Positions 48,932-57,005 of a DNA stretch of 64,000 nt are shown one piece after another. The notes beneath the pieces were generated by a model. It made no database searches and had not been told where the DNA came from. It saw nothing but the letters and a program-made list of their open reading frames with translations. Made by a program: the position numbers and the translations under genes. The DNA is from RGIG4079 sp045596365 (GTDB taxonomy: Bacteria > Bacteroidota > Bacteroidia > Bacteroidales > Muribaculaceae), in assembly GCA_045596365.1 (NCBI GenBank), contig JAZOCE010000009.1, forward strand, positions 40,401 through 104,400. The letters are read 5' to 3'. How positions within the stretch are numbered: the stretch's first letter is position 1; each line of letters starts with the position of its first letter.

Positions 48932-49519
48932 TTAATCCTCTAAATCTTCATTTGTCAAACTATATCGGTGATATTGCGTTTCTTTAGGATCATAAAGCAA
49001 TCCCACACACAGACATTTATGTCCACCATTGCGTTGAAGAATATCATAATTCACACAGCTTTCACATCCTCGCCAAAACGCAGGGTCTGTTGTCAATTGG
49101 TCAAATGTCACAGGACGATATCCCAATTCAAAATTCATCTTCATCACCGCCGCTCCGGTTGTTAATGAAAAGATTTTAGCATCAGGATACATTTCACGAG
49201 ATAATTTAAAAATGCGACGTTTTATGCGTGTTGCAAGACCTATCCCTCGATATTTATCAGCTACTATCAAACCTGAATTTGCGACAAATTCCTTATTGCT
49301 CCAACTTTCAATATAACTAAATCCGGCAAATTCACCGTCGTACAACGCAACCACAGCTTTACGTTCAAGCATTTTTTGCTTTACATATTCCGGTGAACGC
49401 TTTGCAATACCGGTACCTCTCACTTTAGCAGCCTTATTTATTGTATCAAGTATTTCATCTACATACTTTACATGTTCTTCAGATGCTACTAAAATTTCTA
49501 CCTTTGACAGATCTTTCAT
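48932..49519 (-). CDS. GNAT N-acyltransferase of the arginine operon
   Basis: A 195-residue protein with a GNAT fold: SGLIVADKYRGIGLATRIKRR is the acyl-CoA pyrophosphate-binding loop, preceded by FAGFSYIESWSNKEFV. It lies between argR and argG. No argA or argJ is in the window, so it is a candidate N-acyl- (acetyl- or succinyl-) glutamate synthase, the first step of the pathway. A Cys-rich stretch near the C-terminus (CESCVNYDI ... HKCLCVG) with CxxC and CxC could bind metal. Enzyme activity is inferred from context only. Confidence 0.75.
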   Translation of the reverse strand: MKDLSKVEILVASEEHVKYVDEILDTINKAAKVRGTGIAKRSPEYVKQKMLERKAVVALYDGEFAGFSYIESWSNKEFVANSGLIVADKYRGIGLATRIKRRIFKLSREMYPDAKIFSLTTGAAVMKMNFELGYRPVTFDQLTTDPAFWRGCESCVNYDILQRNGGHKCLCVGLLYDPKETQYHRYSLTNEDLED

Positions 49520-49566
49520 CTTTTAATTGTACTCCTTTAATCGCTAATTATAACTTATATTTAAAA

Positions 49567-50091
49567 CTAACTATTTTCATCATTCAAGAACTGAGATTTT
49601 GCTATAGTCATTACTTGACTTGGCAGGAATGATGAGAATAATGCGTACAAATCTGAACGACTTGAATTTTCATTTACTACCGCAAATACAGTATCGGCTC
49701 CCGGTATAGTTCCTAAAATATGTGGAGATTCAAGCATATCTATATCGTAAGCCAAGCCGCTTGCATATCCATTACGAGTTTTTATAACAACAATGTTACC
49801 CGATATAGCACATGACAATGCCGCAGGATGCAAACTTGACTGTGCGGTGCTTTTAGTCTTCGCAAAAGGCTCTGCACTCATGTGATTAGAGTCAGCAATA
49901 ATATATCTATAACCACCCATATCAGTTGCAACCTTAGTGGTGCGCAACATTTTCAAGTCTCGCGACAATGTTGCTTGAGTAACAATATAGCCTCTGATTG
50001 CAAGTTGTTTTGATAATTCCTCTTGACTCCCAATACAATTGTGTGTTAAAATATCTATTATTACCGGCAAACGGGATTTTCTTTTCTTCAT
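49567..50091 (-). CDS. argR: Arginine repressor ArgR
   Basis: A 174-residue regulator. The N-terminal winged helix (SQEELSKQLAIRGYIVTQATLSRDLKML) and the C-terminal hexamerisation/arginine-binding domain (GYASGLAYDIDML, LGTIPGADTVFAVV) match. I chose the ATG at 50091 over 50133 because MKKRKSRLPVIIDIL is the usual beginning and it lies just after the -7 box at 50119. It heads the arginine operon and likely represses it, and itself, when arginine is plentiful. Confidence 0.94.
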   Translation of the reverse strand: MKKRKSRLPVIIDILTHNCIGSQEELSKQLAIRGYIVTQATLSRDLKMLRTTKVATDMGGYRYIIADSNHMSAEPFAKTKSTAQSSLHPAALSCAISGNIVVIKTRNGYASGLAYDIDMLESPHILGTIPGADTVFAVVNENSSRSDLYALFSSFLPSQVMTIAKSQFLNDENS

Positions 50092-50118
50092 CGCAAAAAA
50101 TACATTTATTATTTCATG

Positions 50119-50126
50119 CAAAGATA
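50119..50126 (-). promoter_or_regulatory. -7 box of the arginine operon
   Basis: Minus-strand TATCTTTG, 28 bases before the argR start. Confidence 0.7.
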
Positions 50127-50157
50127 CAAACAAAAATACATAACACTAATAAGTATA

Positions 50158-50195
50158 GCATAAAAATTCAATCATTATGCATCTATTTTGCATAA
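50158..50195 (-). promoter_or_regulatory. Candidate ArgR operator (repeated TTATGC/GCATAA half-sites)
   Basis: TTATGCA (50175-50181) and TGCATAA (50189-50195) are an inverted repeat with a 7-base spacer; a further GCATAA at 50158-50163 pairs with the first half-site. The site lies 32 to 70 bases upstream of the -7 box. Arg boxes are built from TGCAT/ATGCA-like half-sites, so this fits ArgR, but binding is unproven. Confidence 0.5.
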
Positions 50196-50216
50196 ATATT
50201 ATTTTAGTCTATTGAA

Positions 50217-51449
50217 TTATCTCTTGAATATATCATTATATATTTTTTCTGTAGCGCCTAAATTTTGACGAATATACTCACCTGCTCTCTCTCCCGACAA
50301 TTTTAAAGCATCAGCATTAGTCAACAGATTATCCATTACCGACACAAACTCGGCATTGTCTTTTATGCTATATGCGCCTTCAACTGAAATTAAGTCCTTA
50401 GCCTCCTTAAATTTTTTATATTTAGGGCCAAAAACAATAGGCATTCCATAAACTGCCGCTTCGTTAATATTGTGGATTCCAACACCAAATCCGCCACCGA
50501 CATAAGCAATCTGACCATATCGATATATGCTTGACAATTTTCCGAAACTATCAACTATCAGACAATCAGTATTTGAAGCTTCAAGGTCTGTTGCTGTTGA
50601 CAGACGGCAATATGGGCGATGTAACTGATGTTCTATTTCAGCAAGGCGATTTTCGTTTACCTCATGTGGTGCTATAATTAATTTCACTCCGAAATGCGAA
50701 TTAAAATAAGGCAATAGTAATTGCTCATCAGGAGTCCATGTACTGCCGGCAACTATCGTTATCGGCACATTTTGAGTCATCACCTTTGCTTGTGAAATTT
50801 CAAAGCTGTTAGCAAGAATATCTGTAACACGATCAAATCGAGTATCCCCTGCAATAGTTACATTTGCAACCCCAATACTCAATAGCAATTGTTGAGATGC
50901 TTCGTCTTGAACATACAAGTGAGTATAGCAATTTAACATTTTGCGGAATAATCCTCCCCACCACTTAAAAAACGCTTGAGTATCGCGAAATATTGCCGAT
51001 ATCAAGTATGTAGGAATATTTCTACGATGTAACTCTTCTAAATAATTACCCCAAAATTCATACTTAACAAAAATTGCCATTTCGGGATTCACTACATCCA
51101 AAAATTTCCTTACTCTGCCTTTTAAATCAAATGGCAAGTAGCATACAGCATCAACGCCTTTATAATTTTTGCGCACCTCGTATCCCGATGGAGAAAAGAA
51201 TGTCAAAAGGATCTTTTTTTCAGGCATACGAACTTTTAGCATCTCAATCAAGGGACGACCTTGTTCAAATTCACCCAACGATGAAACATGTATCCATATA
51301 TATTTTGCATTACAATCAATTACCTTATTCAAATAATCCATCGTGCGAGCTTGTCCTGCCAACATTTTGCGTGCTTTTATATTATTCCATGAAAGCACCT
51401 TCGCCCCAAGACTATATATGCCAATAGCTGTATTATATAGTAAATTCAT
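50217..51449 (-). CDS. waaA: 3-deoxy-D-manno-octulosonic acid transferase
   Basis: A 410-residue inner-membrane-associated GT-B glycosyltransferase that adds Kdo to lipid A. Family blocks: IWIHVSSLGEFEQGRPLIE, LLTFFSPSGYEVRKN, the catalytic/donor side VGGGFGVGIHNINEAAVYG and MPIVFGPKYKKF. The first ~20 residues are hydrophobic, as usual. It starts 24 bases after gltX on the same strand, so the two share a transcript. Confidence 0.95.
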   Translation of the reverse strand: MNLLYNTAIGIYSLGAKVLSWNNIKARKMLAGQARTMDYLNKVIDCNAKYIWIHVSSLGEFEQGRPLIEMLKVRMPEKKILLTFFSPSGYEVRKNYKGVDAVCYLPFDLKGRVRKFLDVVNPEMAIFVKYEFWGNYLEELHRRNIPTYLISAIFRDTQAFFKWWGGLFRKMLNCYTHLYVQDEASQQLLLSIGVANVTIAGDTRFDRVTDILANSFEISQAKVMTQNVPITIVAGSTWTPDEQLLLPYFNSHFGVKLIIAPHEVNENRLAEIEHQLHRPYCRLSTATDLEASNTDCLIVDSFGKLSSIYRYGQIAYVGGGFGVGIHNINEAAVYGMPIVFGPKYKKFKEAKDLISVEGAYSIKDNAEFVSVMDNLLTNADALKLSGERAGEYIRQNLGATEKIYNDIFKR

Positions 51450-51473
51450 TTCCTATAGCAGAGAAAACAATTC

Positions 51474-52991
51474 TTACTTAATTCTTTCTACGCCAAGACG
51501 CACACGACGCATAGTCTCCTCTTTGCCCAATAACTCTGTTATATCAAACATATGAGGACCTTTACATTCACCCACAACAGTCAAGCGGAATGCGTTCATT
51601 ACATTTCCCATGTGATAACCTTTATCGGTAATCCATCCAAGCACGATAGGTTCAGCCGACGCACATGAAAAATCGTCAATATTATTTAGCACCTCGATTA
51701 GTTCGTTCATCAATTGAGGTGTTTCTTCATTCCAACGTTTTTTTACCGCTTTGGCATCATACTCTGTAGGCTCTATAAAGAAGAAACGAGATTGTTCCCA
51801 AAGGTCTTTCACAAAATTAATGCGACCTTTTACCATCGAAACCACTCGTGTGATATATTCATCGCTAAAACCTTCTACTCCATTTTCCATCAAAATTGGC
51901 TTAAATAATTCCGCAAGTTGTGCATCGGGAAGTTCCTGCAAATATTTATGGTTGAACCATTTTCCCTTTTCAAAGTCAAATTTCGCACCAGATTTAGAGC
52001 AATGTTCAAGAGAAAATTTATCAATTAGCTCTTGCATTGACATAAATTCGGTATCATCACCGGGATTCCACCCAAGCAACGCGAGAAAGTTCACAACGGC
52101 CTCTGGCAAATAGCCTGATTCACGATAGCCCGATGATACTTCACCCGATTTAGGGTCATGCCATTCAAGAGGGAATACGGGGAATCCAAGTCTATCGCCA
52201 TCACGTTTACTCAATTTTCCTTTCCCATCAGGTTTCAAAAGCAATGGCAAGTGAACAAATGCAGGCATCGTATCAGTCCATCCAAATGCCTCATATAGAA
52301 GCACATGCAATGGAGCTGATGGCAACCATTCTTCACCACGTATCACATGAGAAACTTTCATCAAGTGGTCATCTACAATATTTGCAAGATGATATGTGGG
52401 TAGGTCATCGGCACTCTTATACAATACCTTATCATCAAGTACTGATGAATTTATAGTAACTTTTCCTCTAATCAAGTCATTAACTTCTACATCACGTCCC
52501 GGTTCAATCAAGAAACGCACTACATATTTAGCATCGTTATCCAACAACTCTTTCACCTCATCAGCCGACAATGACAAAGAGTTGCGCATTGACATGCGAG
52601 TCGATGCATCATATTGGAAATTAGGTGTTGATTCACGACGCGCTTCAAGTTCTTCAGGAGTATCAAATGCAATGTACGCTTTTCCTGAATCAAGAAGCAT
52701 TTTCACATGCTCACGATAGATATCTCTACGTTCCGATTGCTTATATGGACCATATTCACCACCTTCACGCACTCCTTCATCAATCTGAATTCCAAGCCAC
52801 GCAAGAGCTTCGTTAATATATTTCTCTGCTCCGGGCACGAATCGCTGTGAATCGGTATCCTCGATACGTAATATCATTTCACCTCCACGTTGACGTGCAA
52901 AAAGATAATTATAAAGCGCTGTGCGCACTCCTCCTATATGCAAAGGCCCTGTTGGAGATGGGGCAAATCTTACTCTTACTTTTTGATCCAT
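51474..52991 (-). CDS. gltX: Glutamate--tRNA ligase
   Basis: A 505-residue class I aminoacyl-tRNA synthetase. The HIGH-type motif is HIGG (residues 18-21, in [14 protein letters not shown]) and the second signature is KLSKRDG. Its C-terminal anticodon-binding part is of normal length. It charges tRNA-Glu and is relevant to the odd tRNA at 33236, which has a Glu anticodon. Own promoter at 53016-53023. Confidence 0.97.
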   Translation of the reverse strand: MDQKVRVRFAPSPTGPLHIGGVRTALYNYLFARQRGGEMILRIEDTDSQRFVPGAEKYINEALAWLGIQIDEGVREGGEYGPYKQSERRDIYREHVKMLLDSGKAYIAFDTPEELEARRESTPNFQYDASTRMSMRNSLSLSADEVKELLDNDAKYVVRFLIEPGRDVEVNDLIRGKVTINSSVLDDKVLYKSADDLPTYHLANIVDDHLMKVSHVIRGEEWLPSAPLHVLLYEAFGWTDTMPAFVHLPLLLKPDGKGKLSKRDGDRLGFPVFPLEWHDPKSGEVSSGYRESGYLPEAVVNFLALLGWNPGDDTEFMSMQELIDKFSLEHCSKSGAKFDFEKGKWFNHKYLQELPDAQLAELFKPILMENGVEGFSDEYITRVVSMVKGRINFVKDLWEQSRFFFIEPTEYDAKAVKKRWNEETPQLMNELIEVLNNIDDFSCASAEPIVLGWITDKGYHMGNVMNAFRLTVVGECKGPHMFDITELLGKEETMRRVRLGVERIK

Positions 52992-53015
52992 TTTTATTTT
53001 ATTTTAAACGTTTGC

Positions 53016-53023
53016 AAAGATAC
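53016..53023 (-). promoter_or_regulatory. -7 box of gltX-waaA
   Basis: Minus-strand TATCTTTG, 25 bases before the gltX start. Confidence 0.7.
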
Positions 53024-53221
53024 AATTTTTAACGCATAATACATAACACCCACATCACAATTATCCATACATTTTCATTAGCAATCTGATTCATTAAACC
53101 TTTTTACTCATTTTTATGTTGAAAAGTTTAATTTCTCTGATGGCTTTTTTAACAGAAATATTACTACCTTTACGGCATTGAAATAAACCCATCAGCATTA
53201 GGAATAATAATACATACCCAC

Positions 53222-53848
53222 ATGAATAGAAAAGGAAAACTATATTTTCGTTATGGAACAATGGGCTCGGCAAAAACCGCATTGCTATTAACTTCAGCCT
53301 ATAATTTTGAAGAGCGTGGCATGAAATATGTGTGCATGAAACCCATCATCGATACTCGCGACAAAATAAATGTCATAAAATCTCGAATTGGTATTGAACG
53401 CGAATGTCAATGGATTTATCATGATACCGACCTTTACCAATTAGCTCAAGATCTTTTTGAAGAATCAATGTCGGTCATTGATTGGTTTTTAATTGATGAA
53501 GCCCAATTCCTTACAGCAGAACAGGTTGACCAGCTTGCTCGCATAGTTGATGATTATGGTAGCAATGTTGTTTGCTACGGATTGCGCACTGATTTTAAAT
53601 CAAATATGTTTGAAGGCTCTCGACGTCTGTTTGAAATAGCCGATACTATTGATGAAATAAAATCGACTTGCACATGTGGTCGAAAAACCATAATAAACGC
53701 CCGCATTGATGCCAATGGTGATTTTGTTGAAGATGGAGCACAAGTAGAAATAGGTGGAGACGACCGATATATTGCCGTTTGTCGCAAATGTTGGCGCAAC
53801 AAGCGCATCGAACAATCATCACGAGACACATTACCACTATTCAAATAA
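53222..53848 (+). CDS. tdk: Thymidine kinase
   Basis: A 208-residue salvage enzyme phosphorylating thymidine. P-loop FRYGTMGSAKTALLL (Ala in place of the usual Gly or Ser before Lys), the DEAQF magnesium site, the lasso-region Tyr/Thr, and zinc Cys pairs CTCGRK and CRKCW place it in the type II family. The reading frame is complete. An imperfect -7 box (TACCTTTA) lies at 53165-53172. Confidence 0.93.
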   Translation: MNRKGKLYFRYGTMGSAKTALLLTSAYNFEERGMKYVCMKPIIDTRDKINVIKSRIGIERECQWIYHDTDLYQLAQDLFEESMSVIDWFLIDEAQFLTAEQVDQLARIVDDYGSNVVCYGLRTDFKSNMFEGSRRLFEIADTIDEIKSTCTCGRKTIINARIDANGDFVEDGAQVEIGGDDRYIAVCRKCWRNKRIEQSSRDTLPLFK

Positions 53849-53858
53849 GCCAACAACT

Positions 53859-54302
53859 ATGATATTAGGAGATATAAATAATTGCCACAATACAACGTTG
53901 ACTAATCCACGAATTAGCAAAGCGTTGGAATGGATAAAAGCTCATTATAACGAAAGATTTCAAAAAGGGGTCATTGAAATCGAAGAAGGTGTTATCAGAG
54001 TAAATTGCGAAGAAGTTATAATGGTACCACAACAAATGCTTGAAGCACACCGCCGTTACATTGATATACACGTTCCCCAATCAGGAGAAGAAACAATTGG
54101 TTGGGCTCCTACACCCAATCTAAAAAATTGTATCACTCCATATAACAACGAAAAGGACATAGAATTTTATGGTGATGCGCCTCAATGTTTGTTTTCTGTG
54201 CATCCCGGACAATTTGCAATATTATTCCCTGAAGATGCTCATGCCCCTAACATTGGCATAGGAAATCACCGCAAGCTATGCATTAAAATTGCCATTGATT
54301 AA
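53859..54302 (+). CDS. YhcH/YjgK/YiaL family protein (DUF386)
   Basis: A 147-residue cupin-fold protein; members are thought to be sugar-processing accessory enzymes, for example in sialic acid or galactoside use, with no agreed reaction. Family blocks: RRYIDIHVPQSGEETIGWAP and LFPEDAHAPNI with possible metal-binding His. I chose the ATG at 53859; an upstream in-frame ATG at 53754 lies inside the tdk gene. It follows tdk by 10 bases. Confidence 0.85.
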   Translation: MILGDINNCHNTTLTNPRISKALEWIKAHYNERFQKGVIEIEEGVIRVNCEEVIMVPQQMLEAHRRYIDIHVPQSGEETIGWAPTPNLKNCITPYNNEKDIEFYGDAPQCLFSVHPGQFAILFPEDAHAPNIGIGNHRKLCIKIAID

Positions 54303-54332
54303 ACTTTAAAGATGGTAAAATGTCAATATATC

Positions 54333-55091
54333 ATGAAACATTTGATTTTTACCATATTTATTTTGATATCGACATTCTTAAATTGGATGTCAGCTATCTC
54401 TTTACCCAATGAAGAGCTAAAATATAAAGTAACATATAAATGGGGACTCATTCACACTCAAGCAGGTAGAGCAACATTATCACTACTAAACGATGGGACC
54501 AGATACAAATCTACCCTCATTGCTCGCACCGAAACATGGGCTGACCGCATATATAAAGTGCGCGACACTCTATATAGCGAAATGACTCTTGATTTCATCC
54601 CAACAAAATATGTAAAAAGCGCCAACGAGAAAGGGAAATATGTTCGCGATCAAATCGATTACATCGTAGTCGGCAACAATTTTACAGGAATTTGTTCTCG
54701 CTACCGCATCAAAAAAGGGGATACTGATTTCTCAACAGAGGGAAAAACGCTCTCAGCAACAGGAACAACTGTTGATATGCTCAGTGTGTTTTACCATCTT
54801 CGCACCCTTGATTTCCCATCAATGAAATTGGGAGAGACAAAAACAATAAACATTTTTTCTGGTAAAACAAAAGAGCTATTAAACATCAAGTATGAGGGAA
54901 TTAAAACCGTTAATATTGATGATAAAAAATATAGCACCTATCATGTCAGTTTTAAATTCACCTCTGAAGACGGGAAGAAATCATCAGACGATATAGACAC
55001 ATGGATCTCAGCCGATAATCGCCGCATACCCATCAAACTTGAAGGTAGTTTACCCATCGGGAAAATACGTTGCCTTTACATTGGTGGTTAG
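54333..55091 (+). CDS. DUF3108 family secreted protein
   Basis: A 252-residue secreted or periplasmic protein, signal peptide up to about residue 20 (MKHLIFTIFILISTFLNWMSA). The DUF3108 pattern ELKYKVTYKWGLIHTQAGRATLSL and the closing DTWISADNRRIPIKLEG match. Family members are beta-rich and of unknown function. I prefer the ATG at 54333 to the in-frame 54312 because it directly precedes the signal peptide. Confidence 0.75.
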   Translation: MKHLIFTIFILISTFLNWMSAISLPNEELKYKVTYKWGLIHTQAGRATLSLLNDGTRYKSTLIARTETWADRIYKVRDTLYSEMTLDFIPTKYVKSANEKGKYVRDQIDYIVVGNNFTGICSRYRIKKGDTDFSTEGKTLSATGTTVDMLSVFYHLRTLDFPSMKLGETKTINIFSGKTKELLNIKYEGIKTVNIDDKKYSTYHVSFKFTSEDGKKSSDDIDTWISADNRRIPIKLEGSLPIGKIRCLYIGG

Positions 55092-55093
55092 AG

Positions 55094-56107
55094 CTATATT
55101 AACTTTGTTAAATAGCTAATTGCAAAATCAAGGATAGTATCGTGTCCCGACAACATTGCAGATGGTTCCATATCAACAGCACAACCTTCAGTCGGTTCTA
55201 TACCCATCTCAGTGAGGTTTCCATTAGCATCATACATGGGGCTTGCCGAAAAACGCACCGACCATCCGCATGGCAGTTCTGACGAAAAAGGCATACCACA
55301 ACCACCGCCGGTTGTTGCGCCTATAATTGTAACATTGGGCAGATTTTTCATTACTGAGACAAAGTCATTTGCCGCACTATAGGTACTGCGATTTATCAAT
55401 ACCACAATAGGTTTCCCCCACATTATGCGTCCTTTATCTGCCGGCTCATAATAATAGGCATACGGCTCCGAAAAATCATCATGTCCCGGACCCGTTTTAT
55501 GAGAAATATATCCTGCCAATATTCGTTCAGTAATAAAACGTCTCACAAGTGGCTCTACATTTGTGAGATTACCACCTCCATTATTACGAACATCTATAAT
55601 CAGAGACTCGCATGTCGCAAAATAAGCCAAAATATGATCAATATTACCTTCTCCCAATCCATACGCAAAGCTACCATAATGGATATACCCTATATTTTCG
55701 GGGAGAATACCATAATCGATATCATTTAATGAGCGATAGTTGAAATTAAAATAGTGTTCTTGTATGAGACGCGCATCATAATTTTGAGGGTAATCGCTCC
55801 ACCATTTGCGATAATATGACGTTTCAAATGGTGACGAAAGATTGGTGTGTCCATCCTTTAGTTCATCAAGCATTTCGGCACACACAAGAAACAATTCCTC
55901 TTCTGTAATCACATTTCTTGCTTTCACACTATATCGACGATACATAGCATCCCAGTCAATCCCTTTCTCCTCAAAGAAACAATAATGTTCGTCAAGAATA
56001 GTCCACAATGCATCAAAGTTCCCTTTTGGCGTATTCTCCCACTCCTCTACTTCATGACACGAAGAGAGAACAAAAATAGCCATCAACAATACTAATATCT
56101 TTTTCAC
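55094..56107 (-). CDS. S41-family peptidase, lipoprotein
   Basis: A 337-residue lipoprotein (signal VLSSC, Cys17) with an S41/tail-specific protease domain. ENIGYIHYGSF opens the catalytic region, LIIDVRNNGGGNLTNVEP is the family strand, and the nucleophile Ser is in NRSTYSAAND with IIGATTGGGCGMPFS behind. The PDZ domain of CtpA-type members is not seen. It likely cleaves peptides in the periplasm or outside; the target is unknown. Confidence 0.88.
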   Translation of the reverse strand: MKKILVLLMAIFVLSSCHEVEEWENTPKGNFDALWTILDEHYCFFEEKGIDWDAMYRRYSVKARNVITEEELFLVCAEMLDELKDGHTNLSSPFETSYYRKWWSDYPQNYDARLIQEHYFNFNYRSLNDIDYGILPENIGYIHYGSFAYGLGEGNIDHILAYFATCESLIIDVRNNGGGNLTNVEPLVRRFITERILAGYISHKTGPGHDDFSEPYAYYYEPADKGRIMWGKPIVVLINRSTYSAANDFVSVMKNLPNVTIIGATTGGGCGMPFSSELPCGWSVRFSASPMYDANGNLTEMGIEPTEGCAVDMEPSAMLSGHDTILDFAISYLTKLI

Positions 56108-56119
56108 TTTTCTTCTTTT

Positions 56120-56983
56120 TTAATACAACGCGGAGATAATGCGGGCAAGGGGATTAATTCCCTTGCGCGGTGAAACACTAATCCATTCTCCCGAAACTCC
56201 CAAAACAACGCTATGAGTTGTCATGCGAGTGGTGATATCGTTTACTTTTGTTGATAATATTTGATTACGATAACCTATGCGCAAGCAGGTGTTTGACAGA
56301 TGCAAATCGGCAGTCAACAGATTTTCCATTGCGAAATAATTGCCCCACCATGCAACATGAGCAAGTCCGTCATCATTACCTAAATATATCTCATAATATA
56401 ATTCACCATAATCAGGGGAAAAGAATACTCCGGTAATAGGCAACGTGGGCTGATATTTCACCGTAATGGGCAAACGCCCAACATTAAAATTCCAAGCCAC
56501 ATACCCTATCGCATTAATAGTCCACGCAGCCTTTGCCGACGCCGGATTATTTCCATTGCGAGTACTATATAAACACCCTATGTCAAGACTTGTACTTCCA
56601 CCCGCTCCAATGGTTATTTCATGAGGTAATTTCCAACGATGCATCATTCCCCATGACGCGTCAAGTCCCAGATACCACATATCGGCATTTTTTGCCGGAT
56701 TTTGAGTGCGATCAACTTCCACTCCTGCCGACAAACGCATCACCCACTTTTCTGGGTTAAACTTCATTGCCTGCATGCGCTCATACTTAAACCCGGCCAT
56801 CCAACCGGTATATTTTAAAGGCGTCAAGTATGTATCATTAATCCGCGAGCCTCCAAATTCCAACATATAAGCTGATGCCACAGGGCGCAAAGGCTCCACT
56901 TGCAACGAATCTTGCTCTACCGCTTTTATATCTATTGATACCGCAATAAAGAGCAATAATAGTATAATCTTATATTTAGACAT
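56120..56983 (-). CDS. DUF3316-type secreted protein
   Basis: A 287-residue protein with a signal peptide (SKYKIILLLLFIAVSIDIKA). The rest is beta-rich, Trp/Tyr-rich and looks like a small outer-membrane or periplasmic barrel; patterns such as EFGGSRINDTYLTPLKYTG fit the DUF3316 family as I recall it. The in-frame ATG at 57145 would read into parC and gives an implausible Met/Lys-rich start, so I use 56983. It starts 22 bases after parC on the same strand. Confidence 0.65.
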   Translation of the reverse strand: MSKYKIILLLLFIAVSIDIKAVEQDSLQVEPLRPVASAYMLEFGGSRINDTYLTPLKYTGWMAGFKYERMQAMKFNPEKWVMRLSAGVEVDRTQNPAKNADMWYLGLDASWGMMHRWKLPHEITIGAGGSTSLDIGCLYSTRNGNNPASAKAAWTINAIGYVAWNFNVGRLPITVKYQPTLPITGVFFSPDYGELYYEIYLGNDDGLAHVAWWGNYFAMENLLTADLHLSNTCLRIGYRNQILSTKVNDITTRMTTHSVVLGVSGEWISVSPRKGINPLARIISALY

Positions 56984-57005
56984 CGCAACTATTTCAATTG
57001 GTAAT

